Part shown: piece after piece, positions 35,457-44,396 of the stretch
How positions within the stretch are numbered: position 1 is the stretch's first letter
Layout: the number at the start of each line of letters is the position of its first letter
Assembly (NCBI RefSeq): GCF_009789075.1
Contig: NZ_WNXQ01000011.1
Coordinates: forward strand, 43,836-107,835
Length of the DNA: 64,000 nucleotides
Direction of reading: 5' to 3'
DNA from: Pseudooceanicola pacificus
GTDB taxonomy: Bacteria > Pseudomonadota > Alphaproteobacteria > Rhodobacterales > Rhodobacteraceae
Position numbers and translations under genes: made by a program
The notes under the pieces: generated by a model
What the model was told of the DNA's origin: nothing
What the model saw: only the letters and a program-made list of their open reading frames with translations
The model's database searches: none

Positions 35457-36695
35457 TCACTGCTCGTATTTCGCGGAACTCTCTTTAACCACACCCCACA
35501 CAACGTCCGTGTACTCAGAGATCCAGTCGGTTTGCGGCACCCAAGTCTCTCCGTCCCACATTTCGATACGGGTCTTGCCCCCGCCGCCATGATCTTCGGC
35601 CGTCACCGTAATGGGGGCCATCAGCCCGTTCGCGTCATAGCCCTCAAGCGACTCCAGTCCGGCCTTGTAGGATGTCGGAGTGATCGGCAGCCCCTCGGCT
35701 TCCGCCGCCTTGCGCGCGGCTTCGAACATGATAGAATACATGGCCAGCCCGGTGTTGTAGAAAACGTCCTGCGTCTTCTCGATCGGGCCGGATCCCTCGC
35801 CCTTGTCATAAAGCTCGGCCATGATTTCCTGATACAGGGCAATATCCTGACCGCCCACGACATTGGTCCCGCGCTTGATACCTTTGGCGGCCTCTTTACC
35901 GATGTTGGCGATATCGACTTCGTTCAGCCAGTTGACCGAGATGTATTTGTCCATCGGAATGCGATTGCGCTTCATCTCTTTCGAGGCAACCACATGGGCA
36001 CCGCCCAGCATCCAGACGATCACATGATCGGGCTTGTCGCGGCGCACCTTGGACCACACGCCGGCCTGGTCGCTGCCAGGCAGTGGCACGGGGTACAGTT
36101 CAAGCTCGAAACCCTCTTTCTCGGACAGGGTTTCCAGGATCTCGATCGGCTCCTGCCCGAAGGGATAATCGAAGTAAACAAACCCGACCTTCACATCTGA
36201 CAGATCGCCGTCATTCAATTGCTTGATGTAGGCGACATCGTTGGCGGCCTGTCCCCAATAGGTCGGCCCGATCGGATAGACCCAATCGAAGACGGTGCCA
36301 TCAACGGCATCGCCGCGCCCGACAAGAGACTGCATCAGGATACGCCCGTCTTCCATGGCCCGCGGCAGGATAGCCAGAGACACCGGAGTGGACAGGGTAT
36401 CGAAAACAAAGACGCCCTCGCGGCTGAGTTTCGAGTAGCACTCGATTCCGCGCTGCGGTTCGTTCCCGTGGTCACGCACGATGACTTCGACCGGTTCCCC
36501 ACCGATGCCGCCCTTCATGTTGATGAGCTTGGCAAGGTCCATCGCGGCCTGCGAAACCTGCGGCGTGGCAAAGGTATAGGCTTTGCTGAGATCGTAGCAG
36601 ATGCCGATCTTGAATGGCTCGGCCAGCGCCTGGGTGCCAAACATTGCTCCGCCGAACATTGATAATACGGCCAACGCTTTGGTAAGTTTCTTCAT
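35457..36695 (-). CDS. ABC transporter periplasmic binding protein (LivK-type), copy 2
   Basis: Paralogue of the preceding entry, 412 aa, with its own signal peptide (K-K-L-T-K start, cleavage near A-L-A-E). The shared G-I-C-Y-D-L-S-K-A-Y-T-F and R-D-H-G-N-E-P-Q-R-G segments show recent tandem duplication. Differences gather in the C-terminal third, suggesting different ligand preference or fine tuning. It lies between the LivF-type ATPase gene and copy 1. Confidence 0.9.
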   Translation of the reverse strand: MKKLTKALAVLSMFGGAMFGTQALAEPFKIGICYDLSKAYTFATPQVSQAAMDLAKLINMKGGIGGEPVEVIVRDHGNEPQRGIECYSKLSREGVFVFDTLSTPVSLAILPRAMEDGRILMQSLVGRGDAVDGTVFDWVYPIGPTYWGQAANDVAYIKQLNDGDLSDVKVGFVYFDYPFGQEPIEILETLSEKEGFELELYPVPLPGSDQAGVWSKVRRDKPDHVIVWMLGGAHVVASKEMKRNRIPMDKYISVNWLNEVDIANIGKEAAKGIKRGTNVVGGQDIALYQEIMAELYDKGEGSGPIEKTQDVFYNTGLAMYSIMFEAARKAAEAEGLPITPTSYKAGLESLEGYDANGLMAPITVTAEDHGGGGKTRIEMWDGETWVPQTDWISEYTDVVWGVVKESSAKYEQ

Positions 36696-36728
36696 TTGTT
36701 CCTCCCTGAACAGCTTCTGATTAGTACC

Positions 36729-37538
36729 TCAACTCAACCAACGTTTGCGTCGGCTGTAGTGTTTGACGTTGTGAAAATCGGTCTCTCCGCCGCCTAGATA
36801 GAACTCCTGAATGTCGGAGTTAGATTTGAGCGCCTCGGCGGTGCCGTGCATAACAACGCGGCCGTTTTCGATAAGGTACCCTTGCGAAACGATTTCCAGA
36901 GCCGCCAAGGCGTTCTGTTCCACCAGCAGGACGGACAGGCCCTCATCCTTATTGATCTTTTGTAGGATGCCGAAGATTTCCTCGACCAGGAACGGAGCAA
37001 GCCCGAGACTTGGTTCATCAAGCATCAACAGCCTCGGCTGGGTCACGAGGGCCCGCCCAATGGCAAGCATCTGTTGCTCACCACCCGACAAATAGCCTGC
37101 TTGCGAATTTTTGCGTTCGGCAAGCCGCGGAAAATATCCGTAGATCTTTTCCTTTTCCGCATTCAGCGTTGATCGGGACATTCCGCGTGGCGCGGCGGCG
37201 GTCAGGTTCTCGTCGGGGGTCAGGTGTTCGAAGACCCGCCGCCCTTCGATGACATGACAGATGCCCATCTCTACGCGTTTTTGCGCGAGCGCTTCGGTAA
37301 TGTCCGTTCCCTGGAACGTTATCTCACCTCGGCTGATGCGTCCGCGCTCGGCTTTCAAAAGACCGCTGATCGCTTTCAACGTGGTGCTTTTTCCCGCTCC
37401 GTTAGAACCCAAAAGTGCGATCATCTCGCCCTTTGGAACCTGAACCGAAACACCTTTGATCGCCAGCATTACATTGTCGTACAGCACCTCGACACTGTTC
37501 ATGGACAGAATGTTCTGGGCTTCAACTTTTTCTTGCAT
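36729..37538 (-). CDS. ABC transporter ATP-binding protein, LivF type
   Basis: ATPase subunit of 269 aa. Walker A G-S-N-G-A-G-K-S-T-T, signature L-S-G-G-E-Q-Q-M, Walker B L-L-M-L-D-E-P-S-L-G-L-A-P and the switch region L-L-V-E-Q-N. ATG 37538 has better spacing to the AGGGGA site than ATG 37544. The C-terminus is longer than typical LivF and basic (ends R-R-K-R-W-L-S). Confidence 0.92.
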   Translation of the reverse strand: MQEKVEAQNILSMNSVEVLYDNVMLAIKGVSVQVPKGEMIALLGSNGAGKSTTLKAISGLLKAERGRISRGEITFQGTDITEALAQKRVEMGICHVIEGRRVFEHLTPDENLTAAAPRGMSRSTLNAEKEKIYGYFPRLAERKNSQAGYLSGGEQQMLAIGRALVTQPRLLMLDEPSLGLAPFLVEEIFGILQKINKDEGLSVLLVEQNALAALEIVSQGYLIENGRVVMHGTAEALKSNSDIQEFYLGGGETDFHNVKHYSRRKRWLS

Positions 37539-37548
37539 CGGCATTCCC

Positions 37549-38622
37549 CTATTTCTTGAACTGATCGAAGGGCCAGACCATCAGATAGTCTCTGATGTTG
37601 CCGTAGAGTTTTCCCAAACCGAGTGGTTCGATCAGAAGGATAATGACGATCAGTGCGCCATAGACTGCGTTCGGGATGTGAGCGAGTGTTTCAACATCGA
37701 TCTGCGTGCCAAGCCCGTCACTCAACGTGACGACGAGACCGTTCACGATACCCGGAACAAGAAGGATCAGGGCAACACCGAAATAGGAACCGATAATGCT
37801 GCCAAGGCCGCCAACAATCACCATCGCAAGAACCTGGATCGAAACGGCAACCGAGAATTGCTCGGGTGCGGCGAGAAAGAAAAAGGTGGCAACAAGCAAC
37901 GCACCGCTGACGCCTGCGATGAACGAAGAAGTCGCGAATGCGAGGATTTTGTAGTAGAAACTGTTCACACCCAGGATCGCGGCCGCAAAGTCTTTTTCCC
38001 GGACAGCGACCAAGGCGCGACCGAGTCCAGTCCGCTTTAGATTAAGCATGAAGATCGTCACCAACACACACCAGCCGAAGGCGACATAGTAGAAGCCAGT
38101 ATCAGTGGTAATCTCTTGCCCGAGCAGCGCCAATGTCGGTGACTGGAGCGACGCGTGTGAGCCCCCCGAGATCGCCGGAGAGTGGGTCAGAACCCAGTCC
38201 ATCACGAATTGCATAGCGAGAGTAGTGAGAGCGAGATAGAGGCCCTTGACCCGCAAAGCGGCAAAAGCGAACAGGCTGCCGATCACGGATGACGTCAATC
38301 CGCCGATGATAAGGGCGAATTCCCACGGCACCCCGAAACGCGCGGCATGGATCGACGAATACGCTCCGACGGCCATGACTGCAGCATAACCCAAGTGAAG
38401 TTGGCCTGCCCAACCTGTCACCAGATTCAATCCAAGCGCGGCGGCCGTCCAGATCAGCCAAGGAAGCATGTAGCTGTTCAGATAAAGCGACGGGATGATG
38501 AATGGTGCGGCAAGGCCAATCAAGAAGATGAATGCTGTCAGATTCCGGTCAGCAGGCACCTTGAAGATTCGGCTGTCCGAAACGTAGTTGGCGTGATGGA
38601 CGCCAGAAAGTCTGTAAAACAT
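37549..38622 (-). CDS. ABC transporter permease, LivM type
   Basis: Membrane permease of 357 aa. It has the LivM core: A-A-L-G-L-N-L-V-T-G-W-A-G-Q-L-H-L-G-Y near residue 65, the cytoplasmic coupling segment L-G-R-A-L-V-A-V-R-E-K-D-F-A-A and G-G-L-G-S-I-I-G-S near residue 270. It follows the LivH-type gene by 3 bases and precedes the LivF-type gene by 10. Confidence 0.93.
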   Translation of the reverse strand: MFYRLSGVHHANYVSDSRIFKVPADRNLTAFIFLIGLAAPFIIPSLYLNSYMLPWLIWTAAALGLNLVTGWAGQLHLGYAAVMAVGAYSSIHAARFGVPWEFALIIGGLTSSVIGSLFAFAALRVKGLYLALTTLAMQFVMDWVLTHSPAISGGSHASLQSPTLALLGQEITTDTGFYYVAFGWCVLVTIFMLNLKRTGLGRALVAVREKDFAAAILGVNSFYYKILAFATSSFIAGVSGALLVATFFFLAAPEQFSVAVSIQVLAMVIVGGLGSIIGSYFGVALILLVPGIVNGLVVTLSDGLGTQIDVETLAHIPNAVYGALIVIILLIEPLGLGKLYGNIRDYLMVWPFDQFKK

Positions 38623-38625
38623 GCC

Positions 38626-39513
38626 TTACACCCTTTCGATGTCGTGACGACCGAACAGCCCGTGCGGACGGATCATGACGGTAAGAATGAGCACGGCAGC
38701 GACGATAAGCTCACGGCTTCCGCCTCCGACAAGCGGATCGAGGAAATCAGCGCCAACGTTTTCGACGACGCCCAGGATGATGCCTGCGATCACGGCGCCA
38801 AGGATACTGTCGAGACCACCGAGAACGGCAACCGTCAGACCTTTGAGAAGCAACAGCGACAGCGCCTGATCGACACCCTGAATCTCGCCCCAGATAACGC
38901 CAGCGGCGACGGCAACAACGGATGCCAATGCCCAGGACAACCCAACGCCGCGCTCAACCGCGATACCGACCGACCACGAAGCCATGTAATCATCCGCGAT
39001 CGCCCGCAACTTGATCCCGGTCCGGGTTCGGAAAAACAGCATGAATGCGACAAACAAGGCGAGCGCAACACCGGCACCAACCAGATGGATGCGGCTGATG
39101 AAGATGTCGCCCAGGAACAGCGGATCATAGCTGACGCCCAGTTCCATCGAACGCGACGTCCCGCCCCAGATCGCAAGCGTTGTACCCCGCAGAAAAATGT
39201 CGAGGCCGAGTGTCAGCATCAAGATCATGACAACCGGCCGACCTGCGAGACGGCGCAGGGCAACACGCTCAATGCCGAACCCAAGGCCGAACATGACAAC
39301 CGCAGCCAGAGGGATGGCCAGCCACAAGGGTAAACCCACGTCGCGTGCCAGCGCCAGGACCACATAGGCCCCGACCATGGTCAACCCGCCCTGCGCCAGA
39401 TTGGGCACCGAAGATGCCTTGTAAATCAGCACGAGGCCGATGGCGAATAGCGAGTACAGCAGACCCGTCAAGGCTCCGTTGATCGCAAGCTCTGATAGAA
39501 AGACCCAGTCCAT
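38626..39513 (-). CDS. ABC transporter permease, LivH type
   Basis: Membrane permease of 295 aa pairing with the LivM-type protein. The core shows L-Y-S-L-F-A-I-G-L-V-L-I-Y-K near the N-terminus, N-L-A-Q-G-G-L, A-I-A-D-D-Y as coupling region and G-G-L-D-S-I-L-G-A-V near residue 235. The gene begins directly after the acyl-CoA synthetase stop codon. Confidence 0.93.
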   Translation of the reverse strand: MDWVFLSELAINGALTGLLYSLFAIGLVLIYKASSVPNLAQGGLTMVGAYVVLALARDVGLPLWLAIPLAAVVMFGLGFGIERVALRRLAGRPVVMILMLTLGLDIFLRGTTLAIWGGTSRSMELGVSYDPLFLGDIFISRIHLVGAGVALALFVAFMLFFRTRTGIKLRAIADDYMASWSVGIAVERGVGLSWALASVVAVAAGVIWGEIQGVDQALSLLLLKGLTVAVLGGLDSILGAVIAGIILGVVENVGADFLDPLVGGGSRELIVAAVLILTVMIRPHGLFGRHDIERV

Positions 39514-41433
39514 TTATACCTCCCTGATGGGAAGGCTTCTTTCGACCTTCCCTACTTCCCCGGTCTCGTAAGTCACCTGCGCGCTTACATGGACCTCTTT
39601 TGAACCGTCGTAGAGCGCCGCGATCACGTCAGCATAGCGTTCCTGAACGACCTTCCTCCGCAGTTTTCGGGTTCGCGTGATTTCACCATCGTCCGGGTCG
39701 AATTCTTTCGGCAGACTGACAAAGCGTTGCAGGCGCAATGGTTCGGTGACGGCCTTGTTGACCCGTTGGAAGGCCTCGCGAAGCAACGTCGCGACCTCTT
39801 CACGCTGAGAAAGATCGGCATATGACACGTAAGGTACGCCGTTCACTTCGGCCCAGTGCCCCACGGCCTCGAAATCCACGCAGACCATCGCCGTCAGTTC
39901 CTTCAGCCCGGCGCCAATCACGGCCGCATCCTTGATATACGGGCTGAATTTCAACCGGTTCTCGATGTAGTTTGGAACGTAACGTTCACCGTCGGCGGTG
40001 TGCATGACCTCGGATACACGCCCCAGAACAACCAGGTGTCCGTCGTCCTCCAGATAGCCGGCATCACCTGTATGCAGCCACCCGCCGTCAAGGGCTTCGG
40101 CGGTCGCTTCGGGTTTGTTGAAGTACCCTTCAAACACGCTGTCCGAGCGCACCAGGATCTCACCGTCTTCGGCAATGCTGACCTCGACGCCAGGCGCGGG
40201 TTTGCCAACCGTATGAAGACGGACCTCGCCCGGAGCCTGAATCGCGTTGATCGCGCTGTTCTCGGTCTGGCCGTAGAGCTGACGCAACTTGATCCCCAGG
40301 GCGCGGTAGAACACAAAGGTGTCTTCCCCGATCGCTTCACCGCCGGTGAACGCATTCTTGAGGCGGCTCATCCCGAACTGGTCCTTGATCGGACCGAAAA
40401 CAATCGCCTCGCCCAGAAGCCGGCCCAATGGCTCAAGAACACCGCCGCTTTTGCCATTCAGCTTGCGCGTTTCCGCCGCGATGGCCCGATCCATGAAAAA
40501 ATGGTACAGCCATTTCTTTAAAGGGGTCGAATTTTCGATACCAACCTGGATTGTCGTCAGCATCTGGTCCCAGCTTCTTGGCGCCGCCAGATAGAATGTC
40601 GGAGCGATCTCGCGCATGTCGCGCACGACCGTTTCCTGGCGCTCAGGCACATTCACGGTGAAACGCCAAAGGAGTGCCGCGGCAACGGTTATGGCGTAGT
40701 CTCCCACCCAGGCCATCGGCAAGTACGCGAGGATCTCCTCATTTTCGTCGAAGGCACCCGCCGCATGTCCATTCCGAGCAGCAGCAAGAACGTTCTTCTG
40801 ACTCAGTACGATGCCCTTCGGCGCGCCCGTCGTTCCGGAGGAGTGCAGAAAAATGGCCGGATCTTCCGGCTTCGCACGACTAAGCAGTTCCTCACGCAGG
40901 CCCGGGGTTTCGTTCAGATCGTGCTGACCAACTTCGATCAGGTGATCCCAGGACAACAGCCCTTCAACCTCGTAGAAGCCAAGACCGCGCGCTTCATCAT
41001 AAATGATGTGGTCGATGCCCTCGGCGCCCGCGTCCTTCAGTTCCAGGATCTTGTCAACCTGTTCCTGATCTTCGGCGATGGCCGCGACGATTTCGACTTC
41101 GCCAAGAAAGTGCCGGAGTTCTTCGAGCGTCGCGCCGGGATAGGCAGGCATTGCATAGGCACCCAGCAACGAAATAGCCAGCATTCCGCCATACAGCCGC
41201 GCCCGGTTGTCGCCCAGGATAAGCACCGCCTTGCCCGGTGTTACGCCGATTTTCTCAAGCCCGGCCGCGCAGGCCAGCACCTCTTCGGCGTATTCCGCCC
41301 ATGTGGTTTCCTTCCAGATCCCACGCTCTTTTTCGCGAAGCGCGATTTCCGAACCGTGTTTCGAGGCGTTCCGCGCCAGAATTGCGCCGATCGTGTCGCC
41401 GCCCGAAGACTGTTTCTTCGTCAAATCAGTCAT
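39514..41433 (-). CDS. AMP-dependent acyl-CoA synthetase (FadD/long-chain type)
   Basis: Adenylate-forming acid-CoA ligase of 639 aa, activating the imported acid. The phosphate loop S-S-G-T-T-G-A-P-K-G, the Y-G-Q-T-E-N adenine motif and the H-T-G-D-A-G-Y hinge motif are intact; the C-terminal domain has T-R-T-R-K-L-R-R-K. It lies between the LivG-type and LivH-type genes, overlapping the former by 8 bases. This embedded position suggests vectorial uptake and activation, with the ligase made together with the transporter. Confidence 0.92.
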   Translation of the reverse strand: MTDLTKKQSSGGDTIGAILARNASKHGSEIALREKERGIWKETTWAEYAEEVLACAAGLEKIGVTPGKAVLILGDNRARLYGGMLAISLLGAYAMPAYPGATLEELRHFLGEVEIVAAIAEDQEQVDKILELKDAGAEGIDHIIYDEARGLGFYEVEGLLSWDHLIEVGQHDLNETPGLREELLSRAKPEDPAIFLHSSGTTGAPKGIVLSQKNVLAAARNGHAAGAFDENEEILAYLPMAWVGDYAITVAAALLWRFTVNVPERQETVVRDMREIAPTFYLAAPRSWDQMLTTIQVGIENSTPLKKWLYHFFMDRAIAAETRKLNGKSGGVLEPLGRLLGEAIVFGPIKDQFGMSRLKNAFTGGEAIGEDTFVFYRALGIKLRQLYGQTENSAINAIQAPGEVRLHTVGKPAPGVEVSIAEDGEILVRSDSVFEGYFNKPEATAEALDGGWLHTGDAGYLEDDGHLVVLGRVSEVMHTADGERYVPNYIENRLKFSPYIKDAAVIGAGLKELTAMVCVDFEAVGHWAEVNGVPYVSYADLSQREEVATLLREAFQRVNKAVTEPLRLQRFVSLPKEFDPDDGEITRTRKLRRKVVQERYADVIAALYDGSKEVHVSAQVTYETGEVGKVERSLPIREV

Positions 41434-42232
41434 GCGACCCTCCGATATATGCCTCGATGACCCGCGGGTCCTTCACAACCTCCTTGGGGATGCCACTTGC
41501 GATCATTTCACCATAATTCAGGGCCAGCATCCGATCACAAATGCCGGTGATGACATCCATATGGTGTTCGATCAGCAGAACGCTGACGCCGCGTTCGGCA
41601 CGGGCATCCAGAATGAAACGGGACATATACCCTTTCTCTTCCTGGTTCATGCCGGCCATCGGTTCATCGAGAATCAGCATCTGTGGCTCGGCCACCAATG
41701 CCCGCGCCAGCTCGACCCGTTTTTTCAACCCGATCGGAAGGCCATCGACCAACTCATGCCGGATGCTCTCGAGTTGTAGAAACTCGATCACCTCTTCGAC
41801 GATCTTGCGGTTTTCGATTTCTTCACGCTGTGCTGCCCACCAGTAAAGCGCGGTGCGCAGAACGCCCGGTTTCATGTGGATGTGCCGCCCCAGCAGGATG
41901 TTGTCCAGAACGCTCATCCCGTTGAACAAGGCAAGATTCTGGAACGTCCGGGCGACGCCGAGCTTGGCAACCTTGTGAGGTGCCGTACCCGTGATTTCCT
42001 TTCCTGCCAACCGGACAGTCCCCACATTCGGTGGGTAGAACCCGGTAATTGCGTTCGTCAGTGTTGTCTTGCCGCTGCCGTTCGGGCCGACAAGTCCAAA
42101 GATTTCCCCCTGCCGAATGACGAGGTCCACACCGGTGACAGCGACGATGCCGCCGAACCGTCGCTCGACCCCGCTGCACTCCAGTATCGCCCCATCATCG
42201 GCTCCGATTGCTGTTTTAATCCTTGTCGTCAT
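41426..42232 (-). CDS. ABC transporter ATP-binding protein, LivG type
   Basis: ATPase subunit of 268 aa. Walker A G-P-N-G-S-G-K-T-T-L and Walker B L-I-L-D-E-P-M-A-G-M-N are intact. The signature motif is degenerate, reading L-P-I-G-L-K-K-R-V-E instead of L-S-G-G-Q, as in a subgroup of LivG proteins linked to acyl-CoA ligases. The C-terminus has the LivG-type D-P-R-V-I-E-A-Y-I-G-G. Together with the LivF-type subunit it forms the ATPase heterodimer. Confidence 0.92.
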   Translation of the reverse strand: MTTRIKTAIGADDGAILECSGVERRFGGIVAVTGVDLVIRQGEIFGLVGPNGSGKTTLTNAITGFYPPNVGTVRLAGKEITGTAPHKVAKLGVARTFQNLALFNGMSVLDNILLGRHIHMKPGVLRTALYWWAAQREEIENRKIVEEVIEFLQLESIRHELVDGLPIGLKKRVELARALVAEPQMLILDEPMAGMNQEEKGYMSRFILDARAERGVSVLLIEHHMDVITGICDRMLALNYGEMIASGIPKEVVKDPRVIEAYIGGSHD

Positions 42233-42269
42233 CTAGATATCATTGTCCCCCTAAGGTTCATGGCCAACA

Positions 42270-43124
42270 TCAGGTAATCCGGAAGTAGTCCGGCCGCCCC
42301 GTTGGCCATGGATCCCCCCACAATTGCTGCCCACCGTCGATGTTCAGAACTTCTCCGGTTACGAATTTCCCTGAATTCGCCGCCATATAGACAACCCCTT
42401 CAGCGACATCCCATTCGTCCCCGGCGTGCCGCATCGGGTTGGAGTCCTGAAAGGTCGCAGAACCCTCCGGAGGGTAGTTCCCGAAACCGTTGCTTTCGCA
42501 GCAACCCGGCGCCACGCAGTTCACTCGGATACCGTGCGGGGCCGACTCCACCGCAACCGACTTGGACAGGTAAACTACCCCTGCCCGGGCCGCACAGGTA
42601 TGCGCGATGCCGGGCATGCCGCGCCAGATATCGGCCACGATGTTGACGATGGAGCCCGATTGCTTGTTGGCAACCCAGTGGCGCGCCGTGGATTGCATCA
42701 TCCACCACGTGCCGTTCAGGTTGGTGTCTATGACCGCATTCCAGCCCTTTGGACTAAACTCCAACGCTGCTTGCGGAAACTGACCCCCAGCATTGTTCAC
42801 CAATACGTCAATCGCCCCGAACTCCTGGTTCGTCTTGGCGACAAAATCCTCGACCTGCTCAGGCTCCCGGATGGTCATAGGCACAGCGAAGACTTTACCC
42901 CCGAAACTTTCGAGGAACTCCCTCGCCAAAGCCAGTTTCTCTTCGTTGCGTCCATTGATCGCCAGATTGGCCCCGAGCCTCGCGAACAGGGTCGCAATTG
43001 CCAGCCCCAATCCGCCTCCAGCGCCGGTCACCACAACAGTTTTGCCGGTGAATAAACCGCATGCGTAAACGGTTGCACGTTTTGATAGGTCCTCCCTCGA
43101 AGACCCAAACTGCGTCTTATTCAT
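42270..43124 (-). CDS. SDR-family oxidoreductase, peroxisomal enoyl-CoA reductase-like
   Basis: SDR protein of 284 aa; ATG 43124 follows GGGAGGAGG. The dinucleotide loop T-G-A-G-G-G-L-G is at 33-40 and N-N-A-G at 110-113. At the catalytic positions it reads T176-x-x-x-R180 instead of Y-x-x-x-K (A-H-T-C-A-A-R-A-G). The same kind of replacement occurs in trans-2-enoyl-CoA and 2,4-dienoyl-CoA reductases. It is therefore more likely an NADPH enoyl/dienoyl-CoA reductase than an alcohol dehydrogenase. First gene of the transporter/ETF operon. Confidence 0.85.
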   Translation of the reverse strand: MNKTQFGSSREDLSKRATVYACGLFTGKTVVVTGAGGGLGLAIATLFARLGANLAINGRNEEKLALAREFLESFGGKVFAVPMTIREPEQVEDFVAKTNQEFGAIDVLVNNAGGQFPQAALEFSPKGWNAVIDTNLNGTWWMMQSTARHWVANKQSGSIVNIVADIWRGMPGIAHTCAARAGVVYLSKSVAVESAPHGIRVNCVAPGCCESNGFGNYPPEGSATFQDSNPMRHAGDEWDVAEGVVYMAANSGKFVTGEVLNIDGGQQLWGDPWPTGRPDYFRIT

Positions 43125-43165
43125 GACGCCTCCTCCCATTCCCCATTAGGGGCAGTTGCCAGCAA

Positions 43166-43181
43166 TCTAACGAGTGTTAGA
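43166..43181. promoter_or_regulatory. Putative operator, near-perfect palindrome
   Basis: TCTAACGAGTGTTAGA matches the 26952 palindrome with arms TCTAAC/GTTAGA intact. It lies 41 bases upstream of the SDR start that leads the long transporter/ETF operon. Confidence 0.7.
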
Positions 43182-43229
43182 AAATTGGTCAAGACAACTT
43201 TTCCCACCAGCCCCGCCCGTTATCTCCGA

Positions 43230-44396
43230 TCAGTAAGACTTTGGAAGTCCAAGGGCTTTTTCTGCTATGAACGACAGAAGCATCTGCGGTGTCACCGGTA
43301 CGATGCGGAACAGCAGAGCTTCACGTACCAGTCGCTCCACGTGATATTCCTTAGCATATCCGAATCCGCCAAACGTAATTTGCGCGGCTTCGGTCGCCTC
43401 GACCGCGGCGTCGGCGGCCAAAAGCTTGGCGGCGTTCGCCTCGACGCCGCAGGGTTCTCCCGCATCGTAGAGGGCTGCAGCGTGCATCACCATGAGATTG
43501 GCAGATTCCACTCGCGCCCAGGCTTTGGCGAGTGGATGCTGAACCCCCTGATTTTGGCCGATCGGGCGGTCAAAAATCACACGTTCGTTTGCATAATGCG
43601 CCGCTCGCGCCAGTGCGTTGCGCGCAATACCGATGCATTCACCGGCCACCAGGATGCGTTCGGGATTCAACCCGTGCAAAATTTGCCTAAAGCCTTTGCC
43701 CTCCTCCCCGATCAGGTCCTCAGCCGGAATCGGCAATCCATCGATGAAGACTTCGTTCGAATCGACAGCCTTTCGACCCATCTTTTCGATCTCTCGCACG
43801 TCAACGAAATTTCGGTCGAGATCTGTATAGAACAGGCTCAGCCCTTCGGTCGGGCTGCTCACATCCTCTAGCCGCGTTGTTCTGGCCAGAAGCAACATCT
43901 TGTCCGCCACCTGCGCGGTAGAAATCCAGACTTTTTGTCCGTGCACGACATATCTGTCCCCCTGCCGCACCGCCATGGTCTTCAGCTTTGTGGTGTCTAA
44001 CCCGATCGTCGGTTCGGTTACGGCGAAACAGGCCTTTTCATCGCCTGCTATTAGAGGGCCAAGCATACGCGCGCGCTGCTCATCGGTCCCAAACTTCACC
44101 ACCGGGTTGAGCCCGAAAATGTTCATGTGGATGGCCGAGGCTCCGCTTGCGCCGGCCCCCGACTCGGCAATTGCCTGCATCATTATGGTCGCCTCGGTGA
44201 TCCCCAGACCCGCGCCGCCGACAACTTCTGGCATGGCGATACCTAGCCAGCCGCCATCGGCCATTGCCCTGTGCAGATCATGGGGAAAACCACCGTTGCG
44301 ATCCCGATCCAGCCAATAGTCGTCGTCGAACCCTGCGCAAATCCGCAGAATCTGGTCGCGAATCTCTTGTTGGTCGGCGGTCAATCGAAATGTCAT
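43230..44396 (-). CDS. Acyl-CoA dehydrogenase (388 aa)
   Basis: Acyl-CoA dehydrogenase with M-P-E-V-V-G-G-A-G-L, the loop V-T-E-P-T-I-G-L-D-T (Leu in place of the usual Ser), K-V-W-I-S-T, helix G D-R-P-I-G-Q-N-Q-G-V-Q and F-G-G-F-G-Y. The C-terminal segment reads I-V-P-V-T-P-Q-M instead of G-G-T-x-E-I, marking a separate subgroup. ATG 44396 overlaps the upstream CoA-transferase stop as ATGA. Confidence 0.9.
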   Translation of the reverse strand: MTFRLTADQQEIRDQILRICAGFDDDYWLDRDRNGGFPHDLHRAMADGGWLGIAMPEVVGGAGLGITEATIMMQAIAESGAGASGASAIHMNIFGLNPVVKFGTDEQRARMLGPLIAGDEKACFAVTEPTIGLDTTKLKTMAVRQGDRYVVHGQKVWISTAQVADKMLLLARTTRLEDVSSPTEGLSLFYTDLDRNFVDVREIEKMGRKAVDSNEVFIDGLPIPAEDLIGEEGKGFRQILHGLNPERILVAGECIGIARNALARAAHYANERVIFDRPIGQNQGVQHPLAKAWARVESANLMVMHAAALYDAGEPCGVEANAAKLLAADAAVEATEAAQITFGGFGYAKEYHVERLVREALLFRIVPVTPQMLLSFIAEKALGLPKSY

